DNA of 34,015 nucleotides from Bacillota bacterium (GCA_015059405.1 SVAL01000005.1:1-34015); one strand, 5' to 3'. Shown: positions 1 to 7,514, counted from the stretch's first letter. Notes: generated from the letters alone by a model not told the origin. Numbers and translations are program-made.

Positions 1-84
1 ATAAAATATTATAATTATGATAGATTTCAAGAAAAATTAAAAGAACTGACACCGATTCAATATCGTCTTCAGTTCTCTAAATAG
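1..84 (+). pseudogene. IS3-family transposase (OrfB), C-terminal end only
   Basis: The open frame entering from the left edge encodes 27 residues (IKYYNYDRFQEKLKELTPIQ, then YRLQFSK) and a TAG stop. This is the conserved C-terminal tail of IS3/IS150-type DDE integrases, which usually read like YYNxxRIQxKLxxLSPxEYR. Only the tail lies in the window, so it cannot be told whether the rest is intact. The right inverted repeat should lie shortly after base 84, but its partner is outside the window and the end could not be fixed. Confidence 0.75.
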
Positions 85-137
85 CTCTTTTTTTGAAAAT
101 GTCTTTTTTAATAAAACACTCTCTTTCTTCTCTTTTT

Positions 138-1157
138 TTATTTATCTGTTTCTTTAGTGTTGTTTTCAATATATGTTTTATATTGTTTCTTTAATTCATT
201 ATCTTGGAATTTAACACCTTTATCTTCTCTTAAAGCAATTAATGCTTTGAATTGAAGTCTGTCATCTTCTTCTTTTAAATCTTCTACTAAAGCATCGATA
301 ATTTCATCTTTAACTTCTTCTAATTTTGGTTTGTCTTTTGAACCTGTTTTTAGGATGATATGGTATCCATATTCACTTTCTACTACTTCTTTAGTATATT
401 CATTTACTTTTAATTTAATAGTAGCTTTTTCGAATGATTCAACCATGTCTCCTTTATTGAACCAACCAAGGTCTCCACCTTTACTTGCTGAACCATCATC
501 AGAGTTTTCTTTAGCTAGTTTAGCAAATAAGTCTTTAACTTCATCTTTTTTAGCATCATTTAATTTTTTAATTAATGATTCTGCTTCTTTTCTTGCTTTT
601 TCTTTAGCTTTAGCTTTTTCATCATCAGTAGCTCCGTCTTTATATTCTGCTTTGATAAGAATATGACTTGCTTTCATATCACCAATGATTTCATCCTTAT
701 AATATTTTTCGATTTCTTTATCTTTAATTTGTTTTTTAGCATAATCTTTAGTAGCTAAATCTCTTTTATAACTTAAAGATAATCCTTCTCTTAAACCAGC
801 TTCATCTTGAACTCCATATTGATAATATAGATATTCTTCGAAACTAGCATATCCTACTGAATAGTAAGCTTCATAATAATATTTGAATAATTCCACTTGA
901 CTATCAAGGTAAGATTTTTCATCTTCATCTGCTGGATAGATTTCTCCAAGTAGCTTTGTATCAATTACGTCTAGTAATACTGCAAGTGCATACTTATCTT
1001 TCATTTCTGTATATAGTTCATCAACAGAAATATCATCACCATCTTTAATTGTAACAACTGCTTCTTGTCCATTTTCTAGTTTAGGTACTTTTCCACAACT
1101 AGTAACTAGAAGTACTACCGCAAATAGGCAAACCAATAATTTCTTTGTGTTTTTCAT
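138..1157 (-). CDS. prsA: PrsA-like peptidyl-prolyl cis-trans isomerase lipoprotein
   Basis: Predicted extracytoplasmic lipoprotein foldase that helps exported proteins fold (family knowledge). The chosen start is the ATG at 1157, giving 339 aa beginning MKNTKKLLVC, because GGAG lies just upstream; an in-frame extension of 20 residues has no such site and would bury the signal. Residues 4-20 form a hydrophobic export signal ending in the lipobox VTSC, so Cys21 is the likely lipidated residue. A SurA-N-like helical region follows, then a parvulin (PpiC) domain at about 161-272, recognisable by ASHILI, GGDLGWF and the closing GYHIILK. Residues 180-220 are rich in Lys, Glu and Ala and probably helical. 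It is monocistronic on the minus strand. The parvulin call is firm; the exact clients are unknown. Confidence 0.9.
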   Translation of the reverse strand: MKNTKKLLVCLFAVVLLVTSCGKVPKLENGQEAVVTIKDGDDISVDELYTEMKDKYALAVLLDVIDTKLLGEIYPADEDEKSYLDSQVELFKYYYEAYYSVGYASFEEYLYYQYGVQDEAGLREGLSLSYKRDLATKDYAKKQIKDKEIEKYYKDEIIGDMKASHILIKAEYKDGATDDEKAKAKEKARKEAESLIKKLNDAKKDEVKDLFAKLAKENSDDGSASKGGDLGWFNKGDMVESFEKATIKLKVNEYTKEVVESEYGYHIILKTGSKDKPKLEEVKDEIIDALVEDLKEEDDRLQFKALIALREDKGVKFQDNELKKQYKTYIENNTKETDK

Positions 1158-1247
1158 TTTGTTCTCCTCTCCTTTGTTTACATAAGTTATCATAACAAAT
1201 AAATATTTAAAAAACAATTATTTTGCTTAAATTTTCATAATAGCCTG

Positions 1248-1266
1248 AACACTTTTAGTGTTTTTT
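1248..1266 (+). terminator. Short rho-independent terminator-like hairpin
   Basis: AACACT-TTT-AGTGTT followed by a T run. It sits upstream of the two tiny membrane-peptide genes and would stop plus-strand transcripts arriving from the left. No plus-strand gene directly precedes it. Confidence 0.5.
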
Positions 1267-1307
1267 CCATAGAATAAGGTGAGTAATAAAAAAAGGAGGA
1301 ATGATTC

Positions 1308-1388
1308 ATGAGCAATTATATGTCATCATCTGCGATTATTTTAGTATTATTTATTTTATTAGTTATTATATTAGGTGCTTGGTGTTAA
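1308..1388 (+). CDS. YjcZ-like tiny transmembrane protein, copy 1
   Basis: A 26-aa ORF, MSNYMSSSAIILVLFILLVI followed by ILGAWC, preceded by a near-perfect AAAGGAGGA ribosome site. The polar N-terminus followed by one hydrophobic helix of the form AIILVLFILLVIILG matches the YjcZ/YoyG tiny membrane protein family, which in Bacillus is associated with spores (established knowledge). It lies 13 bases upstream of a second copy of the same design and shares a terminator with it. Its role here is unknown; nothing else in the window points to sporulation. The strong SD and the paralogue next door argue that it is a real gene despite its size. Confidence 0.75.
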   Translation: MSNYMSSSAIILVLFILLVIILGAWC

Positions 1389-1401
1389 AGGGGGTGTATT
1401 T

Positions 1402-1512
1402 ATGAACAATCAATGCTGCGAAACTAATAATCACACAGGATCTAGTTTTGTATTTATTTTAGTTTTATATATCTTATTAGCTATTATTTTAGGTTCTTGG
1501 GTTAGTTATTAA
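1402..1512 (+). CDS. YjcZ-like tiny transmembrane protein, copy 2
   Basis: A 36-aa ORF, MNNQCCETNNHTGSSFVFIL then VLYILLAIILGSWVSY, with GGGGGTG upstream of ATG. The hydrophobic helix (FVFILVLYILLAIILG) aligns with that of the preceding copy; the N-terminal polar part differs and carries a Cys-Cys pair. The two genes are in tandem and end at the shared bidirectional hairpin at 1521-1545. Likely a duplicated YjcZ-family membrane peptide. Function is not inferred beyond that. Confidence 0.75.
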   Translation: MNNQCCETNNHTGSSFVFILVLYILLAIILGSWVSY

Positions 1513-1520
1513 AATAAAAA

Positions 1521-1545
1521 AATAAAAGAGGTTTTCTCTTTTATT
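1521..1545. terminator. Bidirectional terminator between YjcZ-like pair and HIT gene
   Basis: Perfect 10-bp stem AATAAAAGAG / CTCTTTTATT with loop GTTTT, T-rich on both sides. It overlaps the stop codon of the minus-strand HIT gene and can end both convergent transcripts. Confidence 0.85.
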
Positions 1546-1924
1546 TTAATTTTTCATATATTTCTTTTGGGTCTTTTTTATCTAAATCAGTACTGATTTT
1601 TAAATTATCATTTTCATATCTAGGTATTATATGTAGATGATAATGTTTAACTTCTTGACCATATTCATTATTTTGACATAGAGTTATTCCATCACAAGAA
1701 AGTTTTTCTTTGTATTGTGGGAATAATTCTTTTACTGTTTTTTGAATATGAGTAAGTGTTTCTAAATCCATATCTTTAATATCAGTAAAATGTTTTTTTG
1801 GTACTATTAAAGTATGACCATTACTCACAGGATTTACATCTAGAAATACTTTTACTATATCATCTTCATATATTGTATAACTTGGTATTTCTCCTTTAAT
1901 TATTTTACAAAAAATACAATCCAT
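1541..1924 (-). CDS. HIT family nucleotide-binding hydrolase
   Basis: A 127-aa histidine-triad protein starting MDCIFCKIIKGEIPS. The nucleotide-binding/hydrolysing motif is His94-Tyr-His96-Leu-His98 followed by IIPR; the N-terminal Cys3/Cys6 pair is the usual zinc-ligand pair of Gram-positive HinT-like proteins. Members hydrolyse purine nucleoside phosphoramidates or other AMP conjugates (family knowledge); the physiological substrate is uncertain. RBS GAGGTG precedes the ATG, with a minus-strand TATAAT around 1939-1945. Normal full length. Convergent with the YjcZ-like pair and divergent from the SUF operon. Confidence 0.92.
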   Translation of the reverse strand: MDCIFCKIIKGEIPSYTIYEDDIVKVFLDVNPVSNGHTLIVPKKHFTDIKDMDLETLTHIQKTVKELFPQYKEKLSCDGITLCQNNEYGQEVKHYHLHIIPRYENDNLKISTDLDKKDPKEIYEKLK

Positions 1925-1956
1925 AAATTCACCTCTATTAAAATTATATAAATTAA

Positions 1957-1980
1957 AAAAGATACATTCAAGTATCTTTT
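1957..1980. terminator. Hairpin with T-tract in the HIT/SUF intergenic region
   Basis: AAAAGATAC-ATTCAA-GTATCTTTT, a 9-bp perfect stem with A and T flanks, terminator-like on either strand. It lies upstream of the likely HIT promoter, so it may insulate the HIT and SUF units from stray transcription. The function is inferred. Confidence 0.5.
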
Positions 1981-1982
1981 AA

Positions 1983-2003
1983 ATGAATACAGCAAATATT
2001 CAT
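1983..2003. promoter_or_regulatory. Inverted repeat upstream of the SUF operon, possible operator
   Basis: ATGAATA-N7-TATTCAT, a perfect 7-bp inverted repeat with a 7-base gap. It lies about 115 bases upstream of the suf -10 element and about 60 bases upstream of the HIT start, so it could act on either gene. No regulator is assigned. Confidence 0.3.
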
Positions 2004-2097
2004 ATTTATATAGTGATTTATTTTTATATTTTTATACAAATTATTTATAAATAGTATTTATATCTATATAATTATTTTATTTTTAATGTGTTTTTCG

Positions 2098-2125
2098 ACT
2101 TCTTTTGAAGTATTTATGTTATAAT
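2098..2125 (+). promoter_or_regulatory. suf operon promoter with overlapping inverted repeat
   Basis: An extended -10, TGTTATAAT (TATAAT at 2120-2125, TG at 2117-2118), lies 28 bases before the sufC ATG. Just upstream is ACTTC-TTTT-GAAGT (2098-2111), a perfect 5-bp inverted repeat covering the spacer/-35 zone where a repressor would block polymerase. There is no good -35 hexamer, as often with extended -10 promoters. Confidence 0.55.
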
Positions 2126-2153
2126 ATCAAGTAGTTAAGGATGGTGTATTTTT

Positions 2154-2891
2154 ATGCTTAAAATAGATAATTTATGTGTAAAAGTTGATGATAGAGATAT
2201 TTTAAATAATTTTAATATTTTAATAAATGATGGAGAAGTGCATGCGATAATGGGACCTAATGGTACAGGAAAGAGTACTGTTTCTAAAGTAATTATGGGA
2301 AGTCCTGATTATGATATTTTATCTGGTTCTATTTTCTTTAATTCTGAAGATATTACTAATTTAGAAGTAGATGAAAGAAGTCGTAGGGGAATTTTTTTAT
2401 CAATGCAAAATCCTATTAGTATAGAAGGAGTTAGTAATAGTGAATTTTTAAGAACAGCATTAAATGCTAGAAATGATGAGGCTATTCGTTTATTTGATTT
2501 TATTAAGACTATTGAATCTAATATAAAAGATTTAGATATTAAAAATGATATTATTCATAAATCTATTAATGATGGTAGTAGTGGGGGAGAACGAAAGAAA
2601 AATGAAGTTCTTCAAATGAAGGTATTAAAACCTAGTTTTGTTATTTTAGATGAAGTTGATAGTGGGTTAGATGTAGATAGTTTAAGAATAGTTTCAGAAA
2701 ATATAAATAAGTATAAATTAGAAAATCCTAATACTTCGATTTTAATAATTACACATTATCCTAGAATTTTAGAATATATAGAACCAGATTATGTGCATAT
2801 GATGGTTGGTGGAAAGATAGTTAAAACAGGGGATAAAAATCTGGCTTTTGAAATAGAAAAGACTGGATATAATGAAGTGGTTAGTGAGTAA
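2154..2891 (+). CDS. sufC: Fe-S cluster assembly ATPase SufC
   Basis: A 245-aa ABC-type ATPase that partners SufB and SufD in the cytoplasmic scaffold building iron-sulfur clusters (family knowledge). Walker A GPNGTGKST at residues 34-42; signature SGGERKKNEV, the SufC-specific form; Walker B FVILDEVDSGLD; H-loop ITHYPR. The C-terminal VHMMVGGKIVKTGD also matches SufC. First gene of the operon: sufD starts 2 bases after its stop, so translation is probably coupled. The ATG is preceded by AAGGATGGTG. Canonical in all motifs. Confidence 0.96.
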   Translation: MLKIDNLCVKVDDRDILNNFNILINDGEVHAIMGPNGTGKSTVSKVIMGSPDYDILSGSIFFNSEDITNLEVDERSRRGIFLSMQNPISIEGVSNSEFLRTALNARNDEAIRLFDFIKTIESNIKDLDIKNDIIHKSINDGSSGGERKKNEVLQMKVLKPSFVILDEVDSGLDVDSLRIVSENINKYKLENPNTSILIITHYPRILEYIEPDYVHMMVGGKIVKTGDKNLAFEIEKTGYNEVVSE

Positions 2892-2893
2892 TT

Positions 2894-3607
2894 ATGATAA
2901 GACTAAGTTTAAATAATAATGATTTTATAGATAATCTATCTATTATAGAAGATACTGTTTTAGATGTAAGATTAGATAATTGTAGTAACGATATATGTAT
3001 AAATGTTATGGATAATATGTGTCTAGAAGTATTTGAAATAGGTAATAATACTTCTAATAAAGTTACTTATAATTTAGGAAGTAATGCACAGGTAATTGTG
3101 TATAAAATTTCTAGAAATAATAGTGATATTATAAGGGTTAATTTAAATGGGGAAAAATCTAGTATTAAATTTTATTCTAGTTTAATGAATTATAGTAATA
3201 ATACTTATGATTTTAAAGTAAGACATAATGCAAGTTATAGTGAAAGTGATATTGTTAATCATTGTGTTAATTTCACTGAGAGTGAATTTAGATTTTTAGT
3301 TGATTCAGATATAAAGAAAGAGTCTTTAGAGTGTATATGTAATCAAGATAATAAAATTATTGACATGATTGGTGGAAAAAATTATATAAGTCCAAATTTA
3401 CTTGTTGATAATGATTTAATTACTGCGAATCATTCAGCATATATTGGTAAGTTTAAAAAAGATATTATGTTTTATTTAAAGAGTAGAGGAATTCGAGAAA
3501 GAGAATGTAATTTACTACTTATAAGAGGATTTTTACTTGAAAAGATGAATTTAGATGAGTTAATGATGGAAGAATATGTTTCTTTTATAAATTCTAATTT
3601 GGGGTGA
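2894..3607 (+). CDS. sufD: Fe-S cluster assembly protein SufD, short form
   Basis: A 237-aa SufB/SufD-family beta-helix protein, placed where sufD stands in sufCDSUB operons. The C-terminal half is diagnostic: SPNLLVDNDLITANHSAYIG followed by YLKSRGI and LLLIRGFLLEKM. It is only a little over half the usual 400-440 aa; the N-terminal helical part is missing and little but the beta-helix core and C-terminal helices remain. Its stop is TGA, evidence for the standard genetic code. The first residues follow sufC directly with no room for a longer start, so the shortness is real unless the assembly is wrong. The family call is firm; the reduced form is unusual. Confidence 0.85.
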   Translation: MIRLSLNNNDFIDNLSIIEDTVLDVRLDNCSNDICINVMDNMCLEVFEIGNNTSNKVTYNLGSNAQVIVYKISRNNSDIIRVNLNGEKSSIKFYSSLMNYSNNTYDFKVRHNASYSESDIVNHCVNFTESEFRFLVDSDIKKESLECICNQDNKIIDMIGGKNYISPNLLVDNDLITANHSAYIGKFKKDIMFYLKSRGIRERECNLLLIRGFLLEKMNLDELMMEEYVSFINSNLG

Positions 3608-3611
3608 TAAG

Positions 3612-4808
3612 ATGAATAGAGAAGATTTTCCAATATTAAATAGTGGGATTATATATTTTGATAGTGGGGCTACATCTTTAAAACCTAAATGTGTTATAGA
3701 TAGTGTTGTTGATTATTATTCTAATTATAGTAGTAATAGTCATAGGGGAGATTATGATATTAGTTTAAAAGTAGATACTATTTATGAAGGTGTTAGGGAT
3801 AAGGTTAAAACATTTATTAATGCTAGTAGAGTAGAAGAAATTGTTTTTACTAGTGGTACTACTTCTAGTTTAAATATGGTTGTATTTGGATATATGGCTA
3901 AGTATTTAAAAGAAGGGGATGAAGTATTATTAAGTAAAAGTGAACATGCTTCTAATATATTACCTTGGATTATTTTAAGTAAAAAAATAGGAATAGTAAT
4001 TAGATATATTCCTTTAGAAGAAGATTATTCTTTAAGTATAGATAAAATTAAAAGTTGTATTACTCCAAAGACTAAGGTTATTTCTCTTGCACATATTACT
4101 AATGTTATAGGGGATGTTAGAGATATAGAGTCTATTGGGAAGTTATGTTTAGATAATAATATTTTATTTGTTGTTGATGCTGCTCAAAGTATAGGGCATA
4201 TTAAAATAGATGTAGAAAAGTGTAATATATCATTTTTAGCTTTTTCTGCGCATAAAATGCTCGGACCTACTGGTATAGGTGTATTATATGGTAAATATGA
4301 TTTACTTTGTTGTATGGATGTTTTAAGTTTTGGTGGAGGAATGAATTCTTATTTTGAAGAAGATAATAGTTATGAGTTAAAAGATGTTCCGTTTAGATTT
4401 GAAGCTGGTACACAAAATATAGCAGGAGTTATTGGTCTTGGAAGAGCAATTGATTATTTAAATAGTATAGGACTTGATAAAATACATGAACATGAACTTG
4501 AATTAAAGAAATTTGCAGTTTCAGAACTTGAAAAAATTCCTAATATAAATATTTATAATAAGAATAGTGATAGTGGAATACTTGTATTTAATATAGATAA
4601 AGTATTTAGTCAAGATACAGCAATATTTTTAAATAGATTTAATATTTGTGTTAGAAGTGGTAATCATTGTGCTAAGATATTAAAAGATGAGATTGGTACT
4701 ACAAATACTTGTCGAGCTAGTTTTTATTTATATAATAATAAAGAAGAAATTTTAAAATTAGTAGAAGCTTTAAGAAGACAAGATGAGGTATATGATAATA
4801 TAATATAG
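3612..4808 (+). CDS. sufS: Cysteine desulfurase SufS
   Basis: A 398-aa PLP enzyme of aminotransferase class V that takes sulfur from L-cysteine as a protein persulfide and delivers it to SufU (family knowledge). The PLP lysine is Lys215 in SAHKMLGPTG; the catalytic persulfide cysteine is Cys353 in RSGNHCA, the short-loop group II form typical of SufS/CsdA. The VVDAAQSIGH segment holds the PLP-contacting Asp and Gln. Full length. It begins 4 bases after sufD with GGGGTGATAAG ahead of the ATG; the next gene, sufU, is its expected partner. Confidence 0.96.
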   Translation: MNREDFPILNSGIIYFDSGATSLKPKCVIDSVVDYYSNYSSNSHRGDYDISLKVDTIYEGVRDKVKTFINASRVEEIVFTSGTTSSLNMVVFGYMAKYLKEGDEVLLSKSEHASNILPWIILSKKIGIVIRYIPLEEDYSLSIDKIKSCITPKTKVISLAHITNVIGDVRDIESIGKLCLDNNILFVVDAAQSIGHIKIDVEKCNISFLAFSAHKMLGPTGIGVLYGKYDLLCCMDVLSFGGGMNSYFEEDNSYELKDVPFRFEAGTQNIAGVIGLGRAIDYLNSIGLDKIHEHELELKKFAVSELEKIPNINIYNKNSDSGILVFNIDKVFSQDTAIFLNRFNICVRSGNHCAKILKDEIGTTNTCRASFYLYNNKEEILKLVEALRRQDEVYDNII

Positions 4809-4822
4809 AAAGAGGTGCTTTT

Positions 4823-5242
4823 ATGGATGATAAACTAAAACGTGATATAATTTTAGAACATTATCAAAGTCCTTTTCATAAAGGTTTAGTTAATGGAGAA
4901 AATTATATTAGAGTTAATAGTCGTAATGCATCATGTGTAGATAATATAGATGTAGAAGTACTTTTAGAAAATGATATTATTATAGATGCTAGGTTTGATG
5001 GGGATGCATGTGCTATTTGTACATCAGCAGCGTCTATTATGATAAAAACATTAATTGGTAAAACAATTAATGAAGCAAGAGATATTATTAATAATTATAA
5101 TAATATGATTAATGAAGAAGAATATGATTCTAGTAAGCTAGAAGAGTTAAATGTTTATGATACTGTTTATAAACAACCTAATCGTAAGAATTGTGCTCTT
5201 TTACCTTTTAGAGCTGTAGGGGAAATACTTGATAAAAAATAG
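4823..5242 (+). CDS. sufU: Sulfur-transfer protein SufU
   Basis: A 139-aa SufU/IscU-like protein; in Gram-positives SufU is the zinc-bound sulfurtransferase that accepts persulfide from SufS (family knowledge). The zinc ligands by alignment are Cys38 and Asp40 (NASCVDNI), Cys63 (GDACAIC) and Cys124 (RKNCALLPF). Two small departures: Cys38 is followed by Val where Gly is usual, and an extra Cys66 stands three residues after Cys63 where Ser is usual. The SufU-type insertion between the second and third ligands is present, so it is SufU and not scaffold IscU. RBS AAAGAGGTG; 14 bases after sufS. Confidence 0.93.
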   Translation: MDDKLKRDIILEHYQSPFHKGLVNGENYIRVNSRNASCVDNIDVEVLLENDIIIDARFDGDACAICTSAASIMIKTLIGKTINEARDIINNYNNMINEEEYDSSKLEELNVYDTVYKQPNRKNCALLPFRAVGEILDKK

Positions 5243-5254
5243 GAGGTACAAAAT

Positions 5255-5668
5255 ATGAAAGAACGCTTTGAATTATATGAAAAAGCAAGTTTAAGATTGG
5301 TTGATGTAAGAAAATATAATGGTGTTGAAGATGGAATGCAATCATGGACTTTTTTAGGATATGATGTTGTTAAGGTATTGGAAAATGGAGATGCTGTTAG
5401 TATTTTAGCTGAAGATAAGATTGGTTATAAATTTTTAAAACCAATAAATGATGAAAAAGATTGTCCTTTTTTTGATCATTCAGGTATTAATTTAGGGGAT
5501 ATAAGAGTTAAAGTAATTGATAATACTAAAGATGATATATTAGGTAATAAACCTTTTGTATCAACAAGACGTATTAAAAAATGGATTGATAATAATACGC
5601 AATTTTATTTTTTAAATTATCAATATAAAGAAAATGCCAAGGTTAAGAAATTAGGAGAAATGAAGTAA
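5255..5668 (+). CDS. Unrecognised 137-aa protein inside the SUF operon
   Basis: Not recognised. It begins MKERFELYEKASLRLVDVRK, has no signal peptide or membrane segment, and looks like a soluble alpha/beta protein. It contains WTFLGYDVVKVLENGDAVSI (approximately residues 30-50), a short KDCPFFDHSG stretch with one Cys and one His, and a basic C-terminus. RBS AGGAGG lies at the ideal distance; it starts 12 bases after sufU and ends 23 bases before sufB, so it is co-transcribed with both. Base use matches its neighbours, so it is not obviously a recent insertion. Guilt by association suggests a role in cluster assembly or delivery, but no motif supports a specific function. It does not resemble SufA, SufT, SufE or IscX. 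Confidence 0.8.
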   Translation: MKERFELYEKASLRLVDVRKYNGVEDGMQSWTFLGYDVVKVLENGDAVSILAEDKIGYKFLKPINDEKDCPFFDHSGINLGDIRVKVIDNTKDDILGNKPFVSTRRIKKWIDNNTQFYFLNYQYKENAKVKKLGEMK

Positions 5669-5691
5669 ATATAAGTATAAGGAGGTGTACT

Positions 5692-7002
5692 ATGGAAATT
5701 GTAGGAATTAATGAAGAAAATATAAAACAAATTTCTTCAATTAAAAATGAAGATAATTGGGTTTTAGATTATAGATTAAATAGTTATAATAATTTTTGCA
5801 ATTTAGGTATGCCTGGTTATGGTCCTAGTTATAAAATAAATTTCGATGATGTTATTTATTACAAGAGTAATGATGATAAAGAGATTAAAAGTAGTTGGGA
5901 TCAAATAAAAGAAGATGTAAAATGTGAACTTTCTTGTTTAGGAGTACTTGAAAGTGAAAAACATTTGGATGGTATGGGTGTTACTTATGAAAGTGAAGTA
6001 ATATATCATAATATGTTGGAAGAATTAAAAGAAAAGAATGTTATATTTACATCGATAGAAGAAGGTCTTAAAAATTATCCTGATATAGCAAAAAAATATT
6101 TTGGTAAAATTGTTTCAAATGCTGAAAATAAGTTTGCGGCATTAAATGGAAGTGTATTTAGTGGGGGTAGTTTTATATATATTCCACCACATACTAAATT
6201 AGATCGTCCTTTACAAAGTTATTTTAGAATTAATTCTAGAGGAATGGGACAATTTGAAAGAACTTTAATTATTGTTGATGATTATAGTGATTTACATTAC
6301 ATAGAAGGGTGTACAGCACCTACTTATACAGAGTCATCTTTACATGCAGCAGTAGTTGAAATATATGTTGGTAAGCATAGTAAATGTCGTTATTCTACTA
6401 TTCAAAACTGGGCTCATAATGTTTTAAATTTAGTTACAAAAAGAGCACTAGTAGATGAGGCTGGAGTAATGGAATGGATTGATGGTAATATAGGTAGTAA
6501 AGCTACTATGAAATATCCATGTTGTATTTTAAAAGGAGATAATAGTGAAGGTACTTGTGTAACTATTAGTGTTGCAACTTCTGGTCAACAACAAGATAGT
6601 GGAGCTAGAATGATTCATTTAGGAAAAAATACAAAGAGTAGTATTATTTCTAAAAGTATTGCACGTAATGGTGGAGATGCTAGTTATCGTGGTAAAGTAG
6701 ATATTAAAGAAAGTGCTACTGGAAGTGAAGCAATGGTTAAATGTGATACGCTTATTTTAGATAAAGATTCTAAGAGTAATGCATATCCTACTAATATTTG
6801 TCGTAATACTTCTAGTACTTTAGAACATGAGGCAACTGTTTCTAAAGTTAGTGAGGAAAAATTATTTTATTTAATGAGTAGAGGAATTCCAAAAGAAAAA
6901 GCAATAGAGTTAATTATTCTAGGGTTTATAGAAAAGTTTAGGGAAGAACTTCCAATGGAATATGCTGTTGAATTAAATCAGTTATTAAAAAAACATTTAT
7001 AA
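5692..7002 (+). CDS. sufB: Fe-S cluster scaffold protein SufB
   Basis: A 436-aa SufB. The central beta-helix carries SufB hallmarks: YIEGCTAPTYTESSLHAAVV, the KYPCCILKGDNSEGT stretch, SVATSGQQQDSGARMIHLG, and the C-terminal SRGIPKEKAIELIILGFIEK. Within the SufBC2D complex it holds the nascent cluster (family knowledge). About 30 residues shorter than typical SufB, but no key region appears missing. RBS AAGGAGGTG. Last gene of the operon, closed by the hairpin at 7011-7036. Unlike the companion SufD it is essentially full size, so the complex here would pair a normal SufB with a reduced SufD. Confidence 0.96.
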   Translation: MEIVGINEENIKQISSIKNEDNWVLDYRLNSYNNFCNLGMPGYGPSYKINFDDVIYYKSNDDKEIKSSWDQIKEDVKCELSCLGVLESEKHLDGMGVTYESEVIYHNMLEELKEKNVIFTSIEEGLKNYPDIAKKYFGKIVSNAENKFAALNGSVFSGGSFIYIPPHTKLDRPLQSYFRINSRGMGQFERTLIIVDDYSDLHYIEGCTAPTYTESSLHAAVVEIYVGKHSKCRYSTIQNWAHNVLNLVTKRALVDEAGVMEWIDGNIGSKATMKYPCCILKGDNSEGTCVTISVATSGQQQDSGARMIHLGKNTKSSIISKSIARNGGDASYRGKVDIKESATGSEAMVKCDTLILDKDSKSNAYPTNICRNTSSTLEHEATVSKVSEEKLFYLMSRGIPKEKAIELIILGFIEKFREELPMEYAVELNQLLKKHL

Positions 7003-7010
7003 AAAAAATA

Positions 7011-7037
7011 AAAAACTTAAAATTTTAAGTTTTTTTA
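7011..7037 (+). terminator. SUF operon terminator
   Basis: Palindrome AACTTAAAATTTTAAGTT extended by A and T runs, followed by seven T. It begins 9 bases after the sufB stop. Confidence 0.85.
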
Positions 7038-7123
7038 TTTTATATTTTTTCTTTTATTAAATTTCTATTTAAGAAAAGTTAAATTTACTAAAACCAATTA
7101 TTTAAATACTTAATTATGGTGAT

Positions 7124-7152
7124 TTGATAGGTATTTTTTCTTGTGATATATT
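7124..7152 (+). promoter_or_regulatory. ssb promoter (SigA type)
   Basis: TTGATA (7124-7129), 17-base spacer, TATATT (7147-7152) preceded by TGA as an extended -10. The expected start near 7159 leaves a leader of about 17 nt that holds AAAGGAGG. Confidence 0.7.
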
Positions 7153-7175
7153 CCTTTTCGAAAGGAGGAAAAAAT

Positions 7176-7514
7176 ATGTTGAATCAGGTGGTTATGGTTG
7201 GAAGATTAGTTAGAAATCCAGAACTTAGGACAACTGAAAGTAATAAAAGTGTTACAACAATAACTTTAGCTATTCCTAGAAGTTTCAAAAATATGAATGG
7301 TGAATATGATACTGATTTTGTTGATTGTATTCTTTGGGAAAATACAGCGAAGTCTACTTCTGAATATTGTAAAAAAGGTGACATAATAGGAATTAAAGGT
7401 CGTATTCAAAGTAGAATAGTTGAAAAAGATGATGAAAAGAAATATTTAATTGAAATAATAGCTGAAAAAGTTACATTTTTATCTAGTACTAGTAATAATA
7501 AAACAGATGAATAA
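7176..7514 (+). CDS. ssb: Single-stranded DNA-binding protein, short form without acidic tip
   Basis: A 112-aa OB-fold SSB starting MLNQVVMVGRLVRNPELR. The family pattern is clear: TTITLAIPR, the FVDCILW strand, and KGDIIGIKGRIQSR. The ATG at 7176 was chosen because AAAGGAGG sits 8 bases upstream; an 11-residue in-frame extension lacks an SD. It ends SSTSNNKTDE immediately after the OB fold, without the long linker and the DDDxPF tip that recruits repair and replication partners in housekeeping SSBs (family knowledge). It may therefore be an accessory SSB rather than the main replication protein. Monocistronic, with its own promoter and terminator. Confidence 0.92.
   Translation: MLNQVVMVGRLVRNPELRTTESNKSVTTITLAIPRSFKNMNGEYDTDFVDCILWENTAKSTSEYCKKGDIIGIKGRIQSRIVEKDDEKKYLIEIIAEKVTFLSSTSNNKTDE

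Noticed and set aside
331-666. 111-codon plus-strand ORF opposite the foldase gene
   Set aside because: It is antisense to the parvulin region of prsA, has no SD, and its composition (runs of Ser, Phe and Leu) is that of a complement shadow.
7152-7168. Hairpin TCCTTT-TCG-AAAGGA hiding the ssb ribosome site
   Set aside because: The best promoter (TTGATA-N17-TATATT) places the transcript start near 7159, after the 5' arm, so the hairpin would not exist in the RNA.
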